From assembly GCA_023255415.1 (NCBI GenBank), contig JALRIN010000026.1, positions 1 through 44,548 of the forward strand: a stretch of DNA of 44,548 nt, in the 5' to 3' direction. Source of the DNA: Cypionkella sp. GTDB taxonomy: Bacteria; Pseudomonadota; Alphaproteobacteria; Rhodobacterales; Rhodobacteraceae. Positions 15,045-23,303 of this stretch are shown in pieces. A model generated the notes under the pieces. That model did no database searches, was not told where the DNA came from, and saw nothing but the letters and a program-made list of their open reading frames with translations. How positions within the stretch are numbered: position 1 is the stretch's first letter; every line of letters begins with the position of its first letter. The position numbers were made by a program, and so were the translations under genes.

Positions 15045-15169
15045 TGGCCGATTGGCCATAACGCTACAGATTGATTCAAGGATCGGCGCACTACCTCAAA
15101 AGTGTGGTATCGTTTTTAGATTACCTCCCTGTTGGACCTCACCCGGCCGCTTTGGCCGGGATTTTTTTT
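15045..15169 (+). ncRNA. candidate small RNA 2, tandem pair
   Basis: A second unit repeats the design: CCTCCCTGTTGGAC (15124-15137) directly before an intrinsic terminator. The sequence upstream of this shared 14-mer does not match unit 1, so only the motif and the terminator type are kept. The shared motifs are 147 bases apart. The 5' end is a guess. There is no protein gene between the two terminators, so the second terminator implies a separate or read-through non-coding transcript. Confidence 0.5.
15142..15169 (+). terminator. rho-independent terminator, unit 2
   Basis: CCCGGCC (15142-15148), loop GCTTT, GGCCGGG (15154-15160), then A and eight T residues. Seven-base GC stem. Confidence 0.93.
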
Positions 15170-15265
15170 GCCAAAGCGGCTTTGAATGGGTGGCAGCTTT
15201 CGCCATAGCCTTGAGAACTGCGGCGGCACGGCTTAGGCTTGATCAACAGCATCTGGAGCCGCAGC

Positions 15266-16054
15266 ATGAGTTTTACCCTTGCCACCTGGAACATCAATTC
15301 CGTGCGTCTGCGCGAAGATTTGGTGGCGCGGCTGATGGCCGAACAGCAGCCTGATATCCTGTGCCTGCAAGAATGCAAAAGCCCGGTCGATAAAATCCCG
15401 CTCGAACAATTTCAGGCGCTTGGTTACCATTTCATCGTGGCGCGTGGGCAAAAAGGCTATAACGGCGTGGCGATTTTGTCGAAGCTTCCGATCGCCGATG
15501 CGGGCGAGAAGGATTTCGCCACAATGGGTCATGCGCGCCATGTGGCGGCACGGCTGGAAAACGGCGTGACGATCCACAATTGCTATGTGCCTGCGGGCGG
15601 CGATATTCCCGATCGCACGCAGAACGAAAAATTCGGCCAAAAGCTGGATTTCTTGACCGACATGCGGGATTATTTTCGCGCGGAAAAGCCCGAGCGCGCG
15701 ATTTTGGTCGGCGATCTGAACATCGCCCCGCGCGAGGATGACGTTTGGGATCACAAGAAACTGCTGAAGATCGTCAGCCACACCCCGATCGAGGTCGAGC
15801 ATTTCAATCAGGTGATGGAGGCAGGCGATTGGGCGGATGTGACCCGCAACGACCTGCCACAAGGCAAGCTTTACAGCTGGTGGAGCTATCGCGCCGCCGA
15901 CTGGGATAGCGCAGACAAGGGCCGCCGGTTGGATCACATCTGGGCCAGCCGCGATATCGCAGCCGCAGCGCATGGCAGCCGCATTTTGCGCGACACCCGC
16001 GGCTGGACCCAGCCCAGCGACCATGTACCGGTCTTTGCGACGTTTGATCTTTAG
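15266..16054 (+). CDS. xthA: exodeoxyribonuclease III (AP endonuclease)
   Basis: Cuts at abasic sites and degrades duplex DNA 3'-5' in base-excision repair; Mg-dependent EEP-fold enzyme of 262 residues. Motifs: TWNINSVR (N9), LQECK (E36), GYNGVAI, GDLNIAPREDDVWD, the WWSYRAADWDSADKGRRLDHIW block and the final SDHVPV with catalytic Asp-His. The ATG at 15266 has GGAG eight bases upstream; an in-frame ATG at 15239 has no good site. It is separated from the upstream regulator by two terminators, so it should have its own promoter after 15169. Confidence 0.95.
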   Translation: MSFTLATWNINSVRLREDLVARLMAEQQPDILCLQECKSPVDKIPLEQFQALGYHFIVARGQKGYNGVAILSKLPIADAGEKDFATMGHARHVAARLENGVTIHNCYVPAGGDIPDRTQNEKFGQKLDFLTDMRDYFRAEKPERAILVGDLNIAPREDDVWDHKKLLKIVSHTPIEVEHFNQVMEAGDWADVTRNDLPQGKLYSWWSYRAADWDSADKGRRLDHIWASRDIAAAAHGSRILRDTRGWTQPSDHVPVFATFDL

Positions 16055-16131
16055 GTTAGCCTCGCTTTCCCCCCTTTTGCTTGCAGCCAATTCTGTTAGG
16101 TCTGTGGCTGAACGATCACAGGAGCCGCTGC

Positions 16132-16365
16132 TTGTTCACCCTGTTCTTGACCCAAACCAGCCGCCAGCGGGATCGCTATTACCGCGTCGAAGTTGCCTAC
16201 AATTTGTTTGGCGAATATTCGGTCATGCGAGAATGGGGGCCAAAGGGGCGGCAAGGGCGGCATTTGTTGGTCTGGTTTTCCAACCTGCGCGAAGCCTGTC
16301 TTGCTGCCGAACGGTGGCACAGCCGTGCGATGCGGCGCGGGTATAGCACAGAAGGATTCCGTTGA
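16132..16365 (+). CDS. small WGR-domain protein
   Basis: A 77-residue protein that is a single WGR domain (the EWGPKGRQGR signature at about residues 36-45 after RYYRVEVAYNLFGEYSVMR). WGR domains occur in PARPs and in bacterial MolR-like proteins and are thought to bind nucleic acid or act in protein contacts. I choose a TTG start at 16132 because AGGAG stands at the right distance and the domain begins just after; an in-frame ATG at 16081 has no such site. Its TGA overlaps the ATG of the next gene by one base (TGATG), so it is coupled to the saccharopine genes. Confidence 0.75.
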   Translation: MFTLFLTQTSRQRDRYYRVEVAYNLFGEYSVMREWGPKGRQGRHLLVWFSNLREACLAAERWHSRAMRRGYSTEGFR

Positions 16366-17414
16366 TGACTCACCTCTGGGTGCGCGCTGAACAGCGCCCG
16401 AACGAAGAACGCGTTGGCCTGACCCCCGAGGGTGCGGCGGCGCTGATCAAGGCGGGCATTCGGGTGACGGTTGAACACAGCTCGGTGCGCGCGATTGGCA
16501 TTGACGGCTATATCGCGGCGGGCTGCGAGATCGCGGCGGAAAACCTATGGCCAGAGGCCCCCGCCGATGCGATTATTTTTGGTCTGAAAGAGTTGCCCGA
16601 AGACGGCACGCCGCTGACCCATCGCCATATCATGTTTGGGCATGCCTATAAGGGCCAGCCTGCGGGGCGCGTGCTGTTGCAGCGGTTCAAGGCGGGGGGT
16701 GGCAGCCTTTATGATCTGGAATATCTCGTCAATGAAGATGGGCGTCGGGTTGCGGCCTTTGGCTATTGGGCGGGCTATGCGGGCGCGGCGATCAGCCTGA
16801 AATGTTGGGCTGCGCAACAGCGTGGTGGCATTGCCGGCCCTGTGGCGAAATATCCGGGCAAGACCGCGCTTTTGGCGGATTTAGCCACCGAGATGGCGGG
16901 CCTGACGCTACCGCGTGCGATTGTGATTGGGGCGCTGGGGCGGGTTGGCACCGGGGCTTCAGATCTTTGCGAAGCGCTGGGGGTTGCGGTGACGAAATGG
17001 GACGTCGCCGAGACCGCAAGCGGGGGCCCGTTTCCGCAGGTTTTGCAGCACGAGATTTTCCTGAACTGTATTCTTGCGCGGCCCGGTTGCCCGGTGTTTG
17101 TGCCTGCAAGCGCCAAGACCGATGCGCGCGTGCTGACGGTGATTGGCGACATCGCCTGCGATCCGACCTCGGATTTCTCGCCGATCAAGGTCTATGACCG
17201 GGTGACGGAATGGGATGCGCCGGCTTTGCGGGTGGCGGATGCGCCACCGCTGGATGTGACGGCGATTGATAATTTGCCGTCCTTGCTGCCTGTCGAAAGC
17301 AGCATGGATTATGCCGCGCAATTGTTGCCCTCGCTGGCGACTTTGGGCGCGTTGGAAACAGGTGTCTGGGGGCGGGCTCTGGCGGAATTTACGCGCCACA
17401 GCGCCGATCTGTAA
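16365..17414 (+). CDS. saccharopine dehydrogenase, L-lysine-forming (LYS1-like)
   Basis: Catalyses saccharopine + NAD+ to L-lysine + 2-oxoglutarate, reversibly. The 349-residue protein resembles fungal Lys1 along its whole length: the N-terminal VRAEQRPNEERVGLTPE, GLKELPED with K75, FGHAYKGQ with H93 (matching the yeast Lys/His pair), SLYDLEYL, GRRVAAFGYWAGYAGAA, the NAD loop VIGALGRVGTGA and the closing DNLPSLLPVESS. The ATG at 16365 overlaps the WGR stop. The next gene is the LYS9-like partner. Because dapE and dapB make lysine by another route, breakdown is the likely direction. Confidence 0.9.
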   Translation: MTHLWVRAEQRPNEERVGLTPEGAAALIKAGIRVTVEHSSVRAIGIDGYIAAGCEIAAENLWPEAPADAIIFGLKELPEDGTPLTHRHIMFGHAYKGQPAGRVLLQRFKAGGGSLYDLEYLVNEDGRRVAAFGYWAGYAGAAISLKCWAAQQRGGIAGPVAKYPGKTALLADLATEMAGLTLPRAIVIGALGRVGTGASDLCEALGVAVTKWDVAETASGGPFPQVLQHEIFLNCILARPGCPVFVPASAKTDARVLTVIGDIACDPTSDFSPIKVYDRVTEWDAPALRVADAPPLDVTAIDNLPSLLPVESSMDYAAQLLPSLATLGALETGVWGRALAEFTRHSADL

Positions 17415-17425
17415 GGGAGAGCAAG

Positions 17426-18562
17426 ATGACAATTCATTGGTGTGGCACGGGGCTGTCTTCGGGTCCGGGTTTGCGGCGGTTGATCGAGGCCGGACATAAG
17501 GTTGTGGTCTGGAACCGCACCGTTGAAAAGGCGCGCGAGGCGGTGGGCGATCTGACCCAAGACATTCGCCCCTATGCGCTGGCCGATCTGACTGCGGCCC
17601 TGCAGCCCGGAGATGTAGCGATTTCGATGCTGACGGCCGATCACCATGTGCCAATTGCAACCGCCTGCTTGGCCAAGGGCGCGCATTTTGTGTCGTCATC
17701 CTATATCGCTCCCGAGATGAAAGCCTTAGATCAGGCGTTTCGCGACGCAGGGTTGGTCTCGATCAACGAGGTCGGGCTGGATCCCGGCATTGATCATCTG
17801 ATGGCGCATGATCTGGTGGCGCGGTATCGCGCATCCAAGGCCTATGACGCGGAAAACACCCTAAGCTTTGTCAGCTATTGCGGCGGGATCCCGAAGATTC
17901 CGAACCCGTTCCGCTATAAATTCTCTTGGGCGCCGGTGGGGGTGCTGAAAGCGCTGCGCTCGCCGTCACGCTCGGTGAAGAATTTCGTGGAACTGCGGGT
18001 GGCGCGGCCTTGGGATGCGATCACCAGCTATGATGCGCCGCTGCCGCAAGCGGAAAGCTTTGAGGTCTATCCAAACCGCGACAGCTATCCCTTTATCGAA
18101 GAATACCGCTTTGATCCGGCTTGGAAGGTCAAGGATTTCGTGCGCGGCACCATCCGTCTGGGCGGCTGGGCCGAGGCTTGGGCGCCGGTGTTTCGCGAGA
18201 TTGAAACGCTGGAAGGCCCGGCAGGCGATGCGCGCTTGGCCGAAATGGCGGCAGAGTTCCTGAAGGAAAACGCCTATGCGCCGGGCGAGCCTGACCGCGT
18301 GGTGCTGTTTGTCAGCCTGAAGGCCGAGCGCGACGGACGTGTGGTGTTCCACGAGACTTGGGCGATGGATGCTTGGGGCGATGCACGCGGCTCGGCGATG
18401 GCGCGACTGGTGTCGATGCCCGTGTCCTTTGCGGTGGAATCGGTGCTGAACCACGAGATCACGGCGGGGGTTCACGCAGCCCCACATGAGCCAAAGCTGT
18501 TGAAAAGCTGGTTGGATCAGGTGCGCGGGCTTGCGCAATATATGGACCGCGTTCAGCACTAA
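17426..18562 (+). CDS. saccharopine dehydrogenase/reductase (LYS9-like)
   Basis: Probably interconverts saccharopine with 2-aminoadipate 6-semialdehyde and glutamate. The 378-residue protein has an N-terminal Rossmann region (a slightly unusual GTGLSSGPGL loop at about residues 7-16, then VVVWNRT) and the substrate domain marked by NEVGLDPGIDHLMAHDL, SYCGGIPKIPNPFRYKFSW and the C-terminal SFAVESVLNHEITAGVHAAP. GGGAGA lies six bases before the ATG, and only 11 bases separate it from the LYS1-like gene, so the two form an operon that together links lysine and aminoadipate semialdehyde. Confidence 0.88.
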   Translation: MTIHWCGTGLSSGPGLRRLIEAGHKVVVWNRTVEKAREAVGDLTQDIRPYALADLTAALQPGDVAISMLTADHHVPIATACLAKGAHFVSSSYIAPEMKALDQAFRDAGLVSINEVGLDPGIDHLMAHDLVARYRASKAYDAENTLSFVSYCGGIPKIPNPFRYKFSWAPVGVLKALRSPSRSVKNFVELRVARPWDAITSYDAPLPQAESFEVYPNRDSYPFIEEYRFDPAWKVKDFVRGTIRLGGWAEAWAPVFREIETLEGPAGDARLAEMAAEFLKENAYAPGEPDRVVLFVSLKAERDGRVVFHETWAMDAWGDARGSAMARLVSMPVSFAVESVLNHEITAGVHAAPHEPKLLKSWLDQVRGLAQYMDRVQH

Positions 18563-18587
18563 GCGCGATCTTTGCGCAAAACCCAGC

Positions 18588-18622
18588 GCCGCCGCGTGGG
18601 CCATCGAGGCCCCCACGGCGGC
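18588..18622 (+). terminator. GC-rich hairpin after the saccharopine operon
   Basis: GCCGCC...GGGCC (18588-18602) pairs with GGCCCCC...GGCGGC (18608-18622) with an internal mismatch and a five-base loop. Only TTT follows, so it is a weak intrinsic terminator at best. It starts 26 bases after the stop, in the right place to end the operon. Confidence 0.45.
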
Positions 18623-18761
18623 TTTGGTGTGCGACCTTGGCCGCAGTTTGCATTTTTCACAAGTCGTGCGGCTTGTTTGGGTGACACATCTGTCGCGCCT
18701 CGCTAGAATCGCTGCAATGATCCGCTGAACGCGCGGGCAAACAGGCAATTGCAGGACAAGC

Positions 18762-20492
18762 ATGCAGCGCAGTTTCGGAAGTGGAAGCCTTGGCAATAGG
18801 CTGGCAGTGTGGCGCGCAAGACGCGCAGCCCCTGCGCGCGGCTTTGTCTCGCAGCCCGAACCGCGTAGCATGGGGCTTTATGCCCGCGGGCGTCAGCTGG
18901 TTGCGGGCAATTTCACCTTTGCAGGGCAAGTGATCGAGGCCCCGGACACCGCGATCTGGGATATCGGGCTGGAGGATCTGGCCGCAGCAGAAGCGATGCA
19001 CAGCTTTGACTGGCTGGATGATCTTGCGGCCGTGAGCGATAGCGGCGCGCGCGCGCGGGCGCAGGATTGGACTTGGGGCTGGATCGCGCGCTTTGGTTCA
19101 GGCAAGGGGCCGGGTTGGTCGCCTGATCTGACCGGGCGGCGCTTGATCCGCTGGATCAACCATGCGCTGTTGCTGCTGTCAGGCCGTGATCGGACGCAAT
19201 CCTTGGCGTTTTACAGCAGCCTCTCGGCGCAGGTGGTGTTTTTGTCGCGCCGCTGGCCGCATGCGGCCGCTGGTTTGCCAAGGTTCGAGGCGCTGACAGG
19301 CCTGATCTATGCCGGTCTTGCGCTGACGGGGATGCAGGCGCGGGTTTTGCCTGCGGTTGCGGCTTTGGCCGAAGAATGCACGCGCGAAGTTGACGCGCAG
19401 GGCGGTCTGCCCACCCGTAACCCCGAAGAATTGCTGGAGGTGTTCACCCTGCTGACCTGGGCCGAACTGGCATTGGCCGAGGCAGGCCACATTCCGCCAG
19501 TGGCCCTGGTTGAAGCCCTGGAGCGGATGGCACCCTGCCTGCGGGCGCTGCGGCATGCCGATGGTGGTTTGGCGCGGTTTCATGGCGGCGGGCGCGGTGC
19601 GGAGGGCCGCTTGGATCAGGCCTTGGCGGTTACCGGTGTGCGGCCTGCTTCGCCCAAGGCCACGCCTGCGCTGGCGATGGGTTTTGCCCGGCTGGCCGAG
19701 GCCCGCACCACGCTGATCGTTGACGCAGCCCAACCGCCCGATGCGCGTGCGGGCGTTTCGGCCCATGCCTCGACCGCAGCTTTCGAGCTGACCTCGGGGC
19801 GGCGTCCGCTGATTGTCAGCTGTGGGTCGGGCAAAACCTTTGGCAGCGACTGGCGGCGGGCAGGGCGGGCAACGGCTTCGCATTCAACCTTGGCGATCGA
19901 AGGCTATTCCTCGTCCCGCTTGCGGGCGGGTGAGGGGCGCGAGGTTTTGGTGGATCGCGCCGAAGTGACCGCGCTGCAACAGGCACAACTGCCCGAGGGC
20001 AGCCATCTGTATCTGGCGCAATCGGGCTGGTCGGCCACTCATGGGCTGACCCATTGCCGCGATCTGTTGTTGTCGCAAGACGGGCGCAGGCTGACGGGCT
20101 TTGACGCGCTGGTGGCGCAAAGCCCTGCCGAGCAAGAGCGGTTTGAACATCTTCTGACCGAAGGTCGGATGGAGGGCGTTGGCTTTACCCTGCGGTTTCA
20201 TCTGCATCCCGATGTTGAACCAAGCCTTGATCTGGGCGGCACCGCCGTGTCTTTGGCGCTGAAAAGCGGCGAGATCTGGGTGTTTCGCCATGACGGCAGC
20301 GCGAAACTGTCGCTTGATCCTTCGGTCTATTTGGAAAAAGGCCGACTTAAGCCGCGTCCAGGCCAGCAAATCGTGCTTTCTGGCCGTGCAAGGCAAGTCC
20401 AGACGCGGATCGGCTGGACCTTGGCGAAAGCACAGGATACTCCGCTCGCCATCCGGGATCTGGACCGCGACGATATGCCGGTTCCGATCTGA
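18762..20492 (+). CDS. heparinase II/III family protein
   Basis: A 576-residue protein of the polysaccharide-lyase-like heparinase II/III family found next to purH in many Rhodobacterales. An alpha-helical toroid fills roughly residues 60-320 (tryptophan-rich near DWTWGWIARFGSG and GWSPDLTGRRLIRWINHA); the C-terminal beta-sandwich begins near AHASTAAFELTSGRRPLI and includes GRATASHSTLAIEG. No clear signal peptide. The substrate is unknown; uronic-acid polysaccharide or cell-wall glycan are guesses. AGGA precedes the ATG. purH follows after 38 bases. Confidence 0.85.
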   Translation: MQRSFGSGSLGNRLAVWRARRAAPARGFVSQPEPRSMGLYARGRQLVAGNFTFAGQVIEAPDTAIWDIGLEDLAAAEAMHSFDWLDDLAAVSDSGARARAQDWTWGWIARFGSGKGPGWSPDLTGRRLIRWINHALLLLSGRDRTQSLAFYSSLSAQVVFLSRRWPHAAAGLPRFEALTGLIYAGLALTGMQARVLPAVAALAEECTREVDAQGGLPTRNPEELLEVFTLLTWAELALAEAGHIPPVALVEALERMAPCLRALRHADGGLARFHGGGRGAEGRLDQALAVTGVRPASPKATPALAMGFARLAEARTTLIVDAAQPPDARAGVSAHASTAAFELTSGRRPLIVSCGSGKTFGSDWRRAGRATASHSTLAIEGYSSSRLRAGEGREVLVDRAEVTALQQAQLPEGSHLYLAQSGWSATHGLTHCRDLLLSQDGRRLTGFDALVAQSPAEQERFEHLLTEGRMEGVGFTLRFHLHPDVEPSLDLGGTAVSLALKSGEIWVFRHDGSAKLSLDPSVYLEKGRLKPRPGQQIVLSGRARQVQTRIGWTLAKAQDTPLAIRDLDRDDMPVPI

Positions 20493-20530
20493 CCGGTGCC
20501 GATCTGGTTTTTAACGAAGGGTCCAACGCC

Positions 20531-22117
20531 ATGACCAACCTCGTCCCCATTGGCCGCGCGCTGATTTCTGTCTCTGATAAGTCCGGCCTGCTGGAGCTTG
20601 CCCGCGGGCTTGCCGCCCAAGGAGTCGAGCTGATTTCGACCGGCGGCACCGCTGGCATGCTGCGCACCGCAGGGCTTGCGGTGCGCGATGTCGCTGACGT
20701 CACGGGCTTTCCTGAAATGATGGATGGCCGCGTGAAGACCCTGCATCCGAATGTGCATGGCGGTTTGCTGGCGCTGCGCGATGATGATGAACACCTGCTG
20801 GCGATGGCCGCACATGGGATCGAGCCGATTGATCTGTTGATCGTCAACCTTTACCCCTTTGAAGAAACCGTCGCCAAAGGCGCCGATCAAGAGACCTGCA
20901 TCGAGAATATCGACATTGGCGGGCCTGCGATGATTCGGGCGGCGTCAAAGAACCACCGCTTTGTGACCGTGCTGACCGATCCTGCGGATTATCCGGCGCT
21001 GATCGACCAAATGCGCGCCAATGATGGCGCGACCACGCTGGCCTTCCGGCAAAAGCTGGCGCTGACAGCCTATGCGCGCACTGCGGCCTATGACACGGCG
21101 GTTTCAGCTTGGCTTTCGGGCGCATTGAACCAGCCCTTTACCCGCAGCAAATCCTTTGCCGGCACTTTGGCGCAGGGGCTGCGCTATGGCGAGAACCCGC
21201 ATCAGGCAGCGGCGTTTTACACCGACGGCACTGGCCGTGCGGGTGTGGCAACGGCCAAGCAATGGCAGGGCAAAGAGCTGTCTTACAACAACATCAACGA
21301 CACCGATGCGGCCTTTGAATTGGTGGCGGAATTTGCTGGTGCGGGGCCGGCTTGTGCGATTATCAAACACGCAAACCCTTGTGGCGTCGGCAAAGCGGCC
21401 AGCCTGAAAGAGGCCTATCTGCGCGCCTATGCCTGCGATCAGACCTCGGCCTTTGGCGGCATTGTGGCGCTGAACCAGCCGCTGGATGCCGAAACCGCCG
21501 AAGAGATCGTCAAGATCTTTACCGAAGTGGTGATCGCGCCCGGCGCCTCGGAAGAGGCCAAGGCGATCTTTGCCGCCAAGAAAAACCTGCGGCTGCTGAC
21601 CACGCAAAGCCTGCCCGATCCTGCCGAGAAAAGCCTGGCCTTCAAGCAGGTTGCCGGTGGTTTTCTGGTGCAAGACCGCGATGTTGACAGCATCTCGGCC
21701 GCTAATTTGCGGGTGGTGACCAAACGCGCGCCGACCGACGCGGAACTTGCCGATCTGATGTTTGCCTGGAAAGTTGCCAAACATGTTAAATCCAACGCCA
21801 TCGTTTACGTGAAAGACGGTGCGACGGTTGGGGTAGGCGCTGGCCAGATGAGCCGGATCGACTCGACCCGGATCGCCGCGCGCAAGGCGGGCGATATGGC
21901 CGAGGCGCTGGGACTGACGCAAAGCCCGACGATTGGGTCGGTTGTGGCCTCTGACGCGTTCTTTCCGTTTGCCGATGGTCTGATGGCTGCGGCCGAGGCG
22001 GGGGCGACGGCGATCATTCAACCGGGCGGGTCGATGCGTGATGATGAGGTGATTGCGGCGGCGGATGCGGCGGGCCTTGCCATGGTCTTTACCGATCAGC
22101 GGCATTTCCGGCACTAG
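20531..22117 (+). CDS. purH: bifunctional AICAR transformylase / IMP cyclohydrolase
   Basis: Carries out the last two steps of IMP synthesis. 528 residues, normal family length. The N-terminal cyclohydrolase domain shows ALISVSDKSGL, STGGTAGML, FPEMMDGRVKTLHPNVHGG and DIGGPAMIRAASKN; the C-terminal transformylase has GENPHQAA, KHANPCGVG with the catalytic Lys-His, and GAGQMSRIDS. A GAAGGG site lies before the ATG. The lspA start follows one base after its stop. Confidence 0.97.
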   Translation: MTNLVPIGRALISVSDKSGLLELARGLAAQGVELISTGGTAGMLRTAGLAVRDVADVTGFPEMMDGRVKTLHPNVHGGLLALRDDDEHLLAMAAHGIEPIDLLIVNLYPFEETVAKGADQETCIENIDIGGPAMIRAASKNHRFVTVLTDPADYPALIDQMRANDGATTLAFRQKLALTAYARTAAYDTAVSAWLSGALNQPFTRSKSFAGTLAQGLRYGENPHQAAAFYTDGTGRAGVATAKQWQGKELSYNNINDTDAAFELVAEFAGAGPACAIIKHANPCGVGKAASLKEAYLRAYACDQTSAFGGIVALNQPLDAETAEEIVKIFTEVVIAPGASEEAKAIFAAKKNLRLLTTQSLPDPAEKSLAFKQVAGGFLVQDRDVDSISAANLRVVTKRAPTDAELADLMFAWKVAKHVKSNAIVYVKDGATVGVGAGQMSRIDSTRIAARKAGDMAEALGLTQSPTIGSVVASDAFFPFADGLMAAAEAGATAIIQPGGSMRDDEVIAAADAAGLAMVFTDQRHFRH

Positions 22118-22118
22118 G

Positions 22119-22616
22119 ATGCGCGCGCTTTCCCTTACCGCGCTGGTGGTTTTTCTGCTGGACCAGCTGTCGAAATGGGCGGTGGTGCAGGGGCTGAACC
22201 TAATAAACCTAGGAGAGCGGGATGTCTTCCCGCCCTACCTGAACTTTCGCATGGCGTGGAATCGCGGTGTGAACTTTGGGCTGTTGTCGCATTCGGCAGA
22301 TATCATGCGCTGGGTTTTGATCGTGGTGGCGCTGGGGATTTCGGCTTGGGTGCTGTTTTGGCTGTACCGCGAAAAGGCGGGGCACTGGTCGATGATCTCG
22401 GGCGGGCTGCTGATTGGTGGCGCGCTGGGAAATGTGGTCGACCGCATCACCTACGGCGCTGTTGCCGATTTCATCACCATGGCTTGCTGTGGCTTTGAAA
22501 ACCCCTATTCCTTTAATGTTGCAGATATTGCGGTCTTTGCGGGGGCGATCGGATTGGTGCTGTTCACAGGGCGAGGAACGGCCAAGCCTGGTCGCAAACG
22601 GCGAAAGACCCCGTGA
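22119..22616 (+). CDS. lspA: lipoprotein signal peptidase LspA
   Basis: Inner-membrane aspartyl peptidase that removes signal peptides from prolipoproteins. 165 residues, four predicted membrane helices. The catalytic pair is D117 (GAVADF) and D136 (FNVADIAVF); NRGVNFGLL and GALGNVVDRI are the other family motifs. Start at 22119 lies one base after the purH stop; a longer frame at 22053 lies inside purH. The next gene encodes a lipoprotein that would be one of its substrates. Confidence 0.96.
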   Translation: MRALSLTALVVFLLDQLSKWAVVQGLNLINLGERDVFPPYLNFRMAWNRGVNFGLLSHSADIMRWVLIVVALGISAWVLFWLYREKAGHWSMISGGLLIGGALGNVVDRITYGAVADFITMACCGFENPYSFNVADIAVFAGAIGLVLFTGRGTAKPGRKRRKTP

Positions 22617-22671
22617 CGAATGCGGAACGATAGGCTAAGACAAACGCACATAGGCTGGTGGAGGCTACAAG

Positions 22672-23208
22672 ATGCGCTCAACTCAGGGTGTTCTCGCGAT
22701 CGCAATGTCGGCGCTTTTGGTGCTGACGGCTTGCGCGCGCGGTGAAAAGACCCCGCAGTTGATGAACATTCGCTCCAGCAGCACAGGGCCGGACGAATTC
22801 ACCATTGTGCCGCCCAAGCCTTTGGCGATGCCTGAAAACCTTGCCGAGCTGCCAGACCCAACTCCGGGTGGTGGCAATCGCACCGACCAGAACCCATTTG
22901 AGGATGCAATCGCCGCGCTGGGTGGCAAGGCCAATGTTTCGGGCAAGATCGGGGCGGGGGATGGCGCATTGGTAACCTATGCCGCGCGCGCTGGTGTTGC
23001 AGATGGCATTCGCGACACCTTGGCTGCAGAAGACTTGGCCTACCGTCGCAGCAATAACGGCAAGCTGCTGGAAAGATTGTTCGATCTCAACGTCTATTTC
23101 AAAGCCTATCGTCCCTATGCCTTGGATCAACAGGCTGAATTGGCGCGTTGGCGTCAAGTGGGTGTGCGGACGCCTGCGGCGCCACCGCCGCCTCCGGCTG
23201 CGAAATAA
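22672..23208 (+). CDS. DUF3035 family lipoprotein
   Basis: A 178-residue envelope lipoprotein of unknown function, characteristic of Rhodobacterales. The signal peptide ends in a lipobox (VLTAC, C at about residue 21). The mature part carries DEFTIVPPKPLAMPENLAELPDP, also seen in the family called beta-barrel assembly complex subunit BamF in some alphaproteobacteria, and a Pro-rich tail. GGAGG lies seven bases before the ATG. It sits between lspA and two M16 peptidases, an arrangement I recall as widely kept in this group. The BamF link is only a possibility. Confidence 0.85.
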   Translation: MRSTQGVLAIAMSALLVLTACARGEKTPQLMNIRSSSTGPDEFTIVPPKPLAMPENLAELPDPTPGGGNRTDQNPFEDAIAALGGKANVSGKIGAGDGALVTYAARAGVADGIRDTLAAEDLAYRRSNNGKLLERLFDLNVYFKAYRPYALDQQAELARWRQVGVRTPAAPPPPPAAK

Positions 23209-23303
23209 CCGCCATTCCAGCAGCGATCACAAGGTCGTAACCGCGCTTGCGCCCCCCCGCAAAGCGACTAGCTTGCAGATCAGGTATCCAACGGAGGACC
23301 GCG

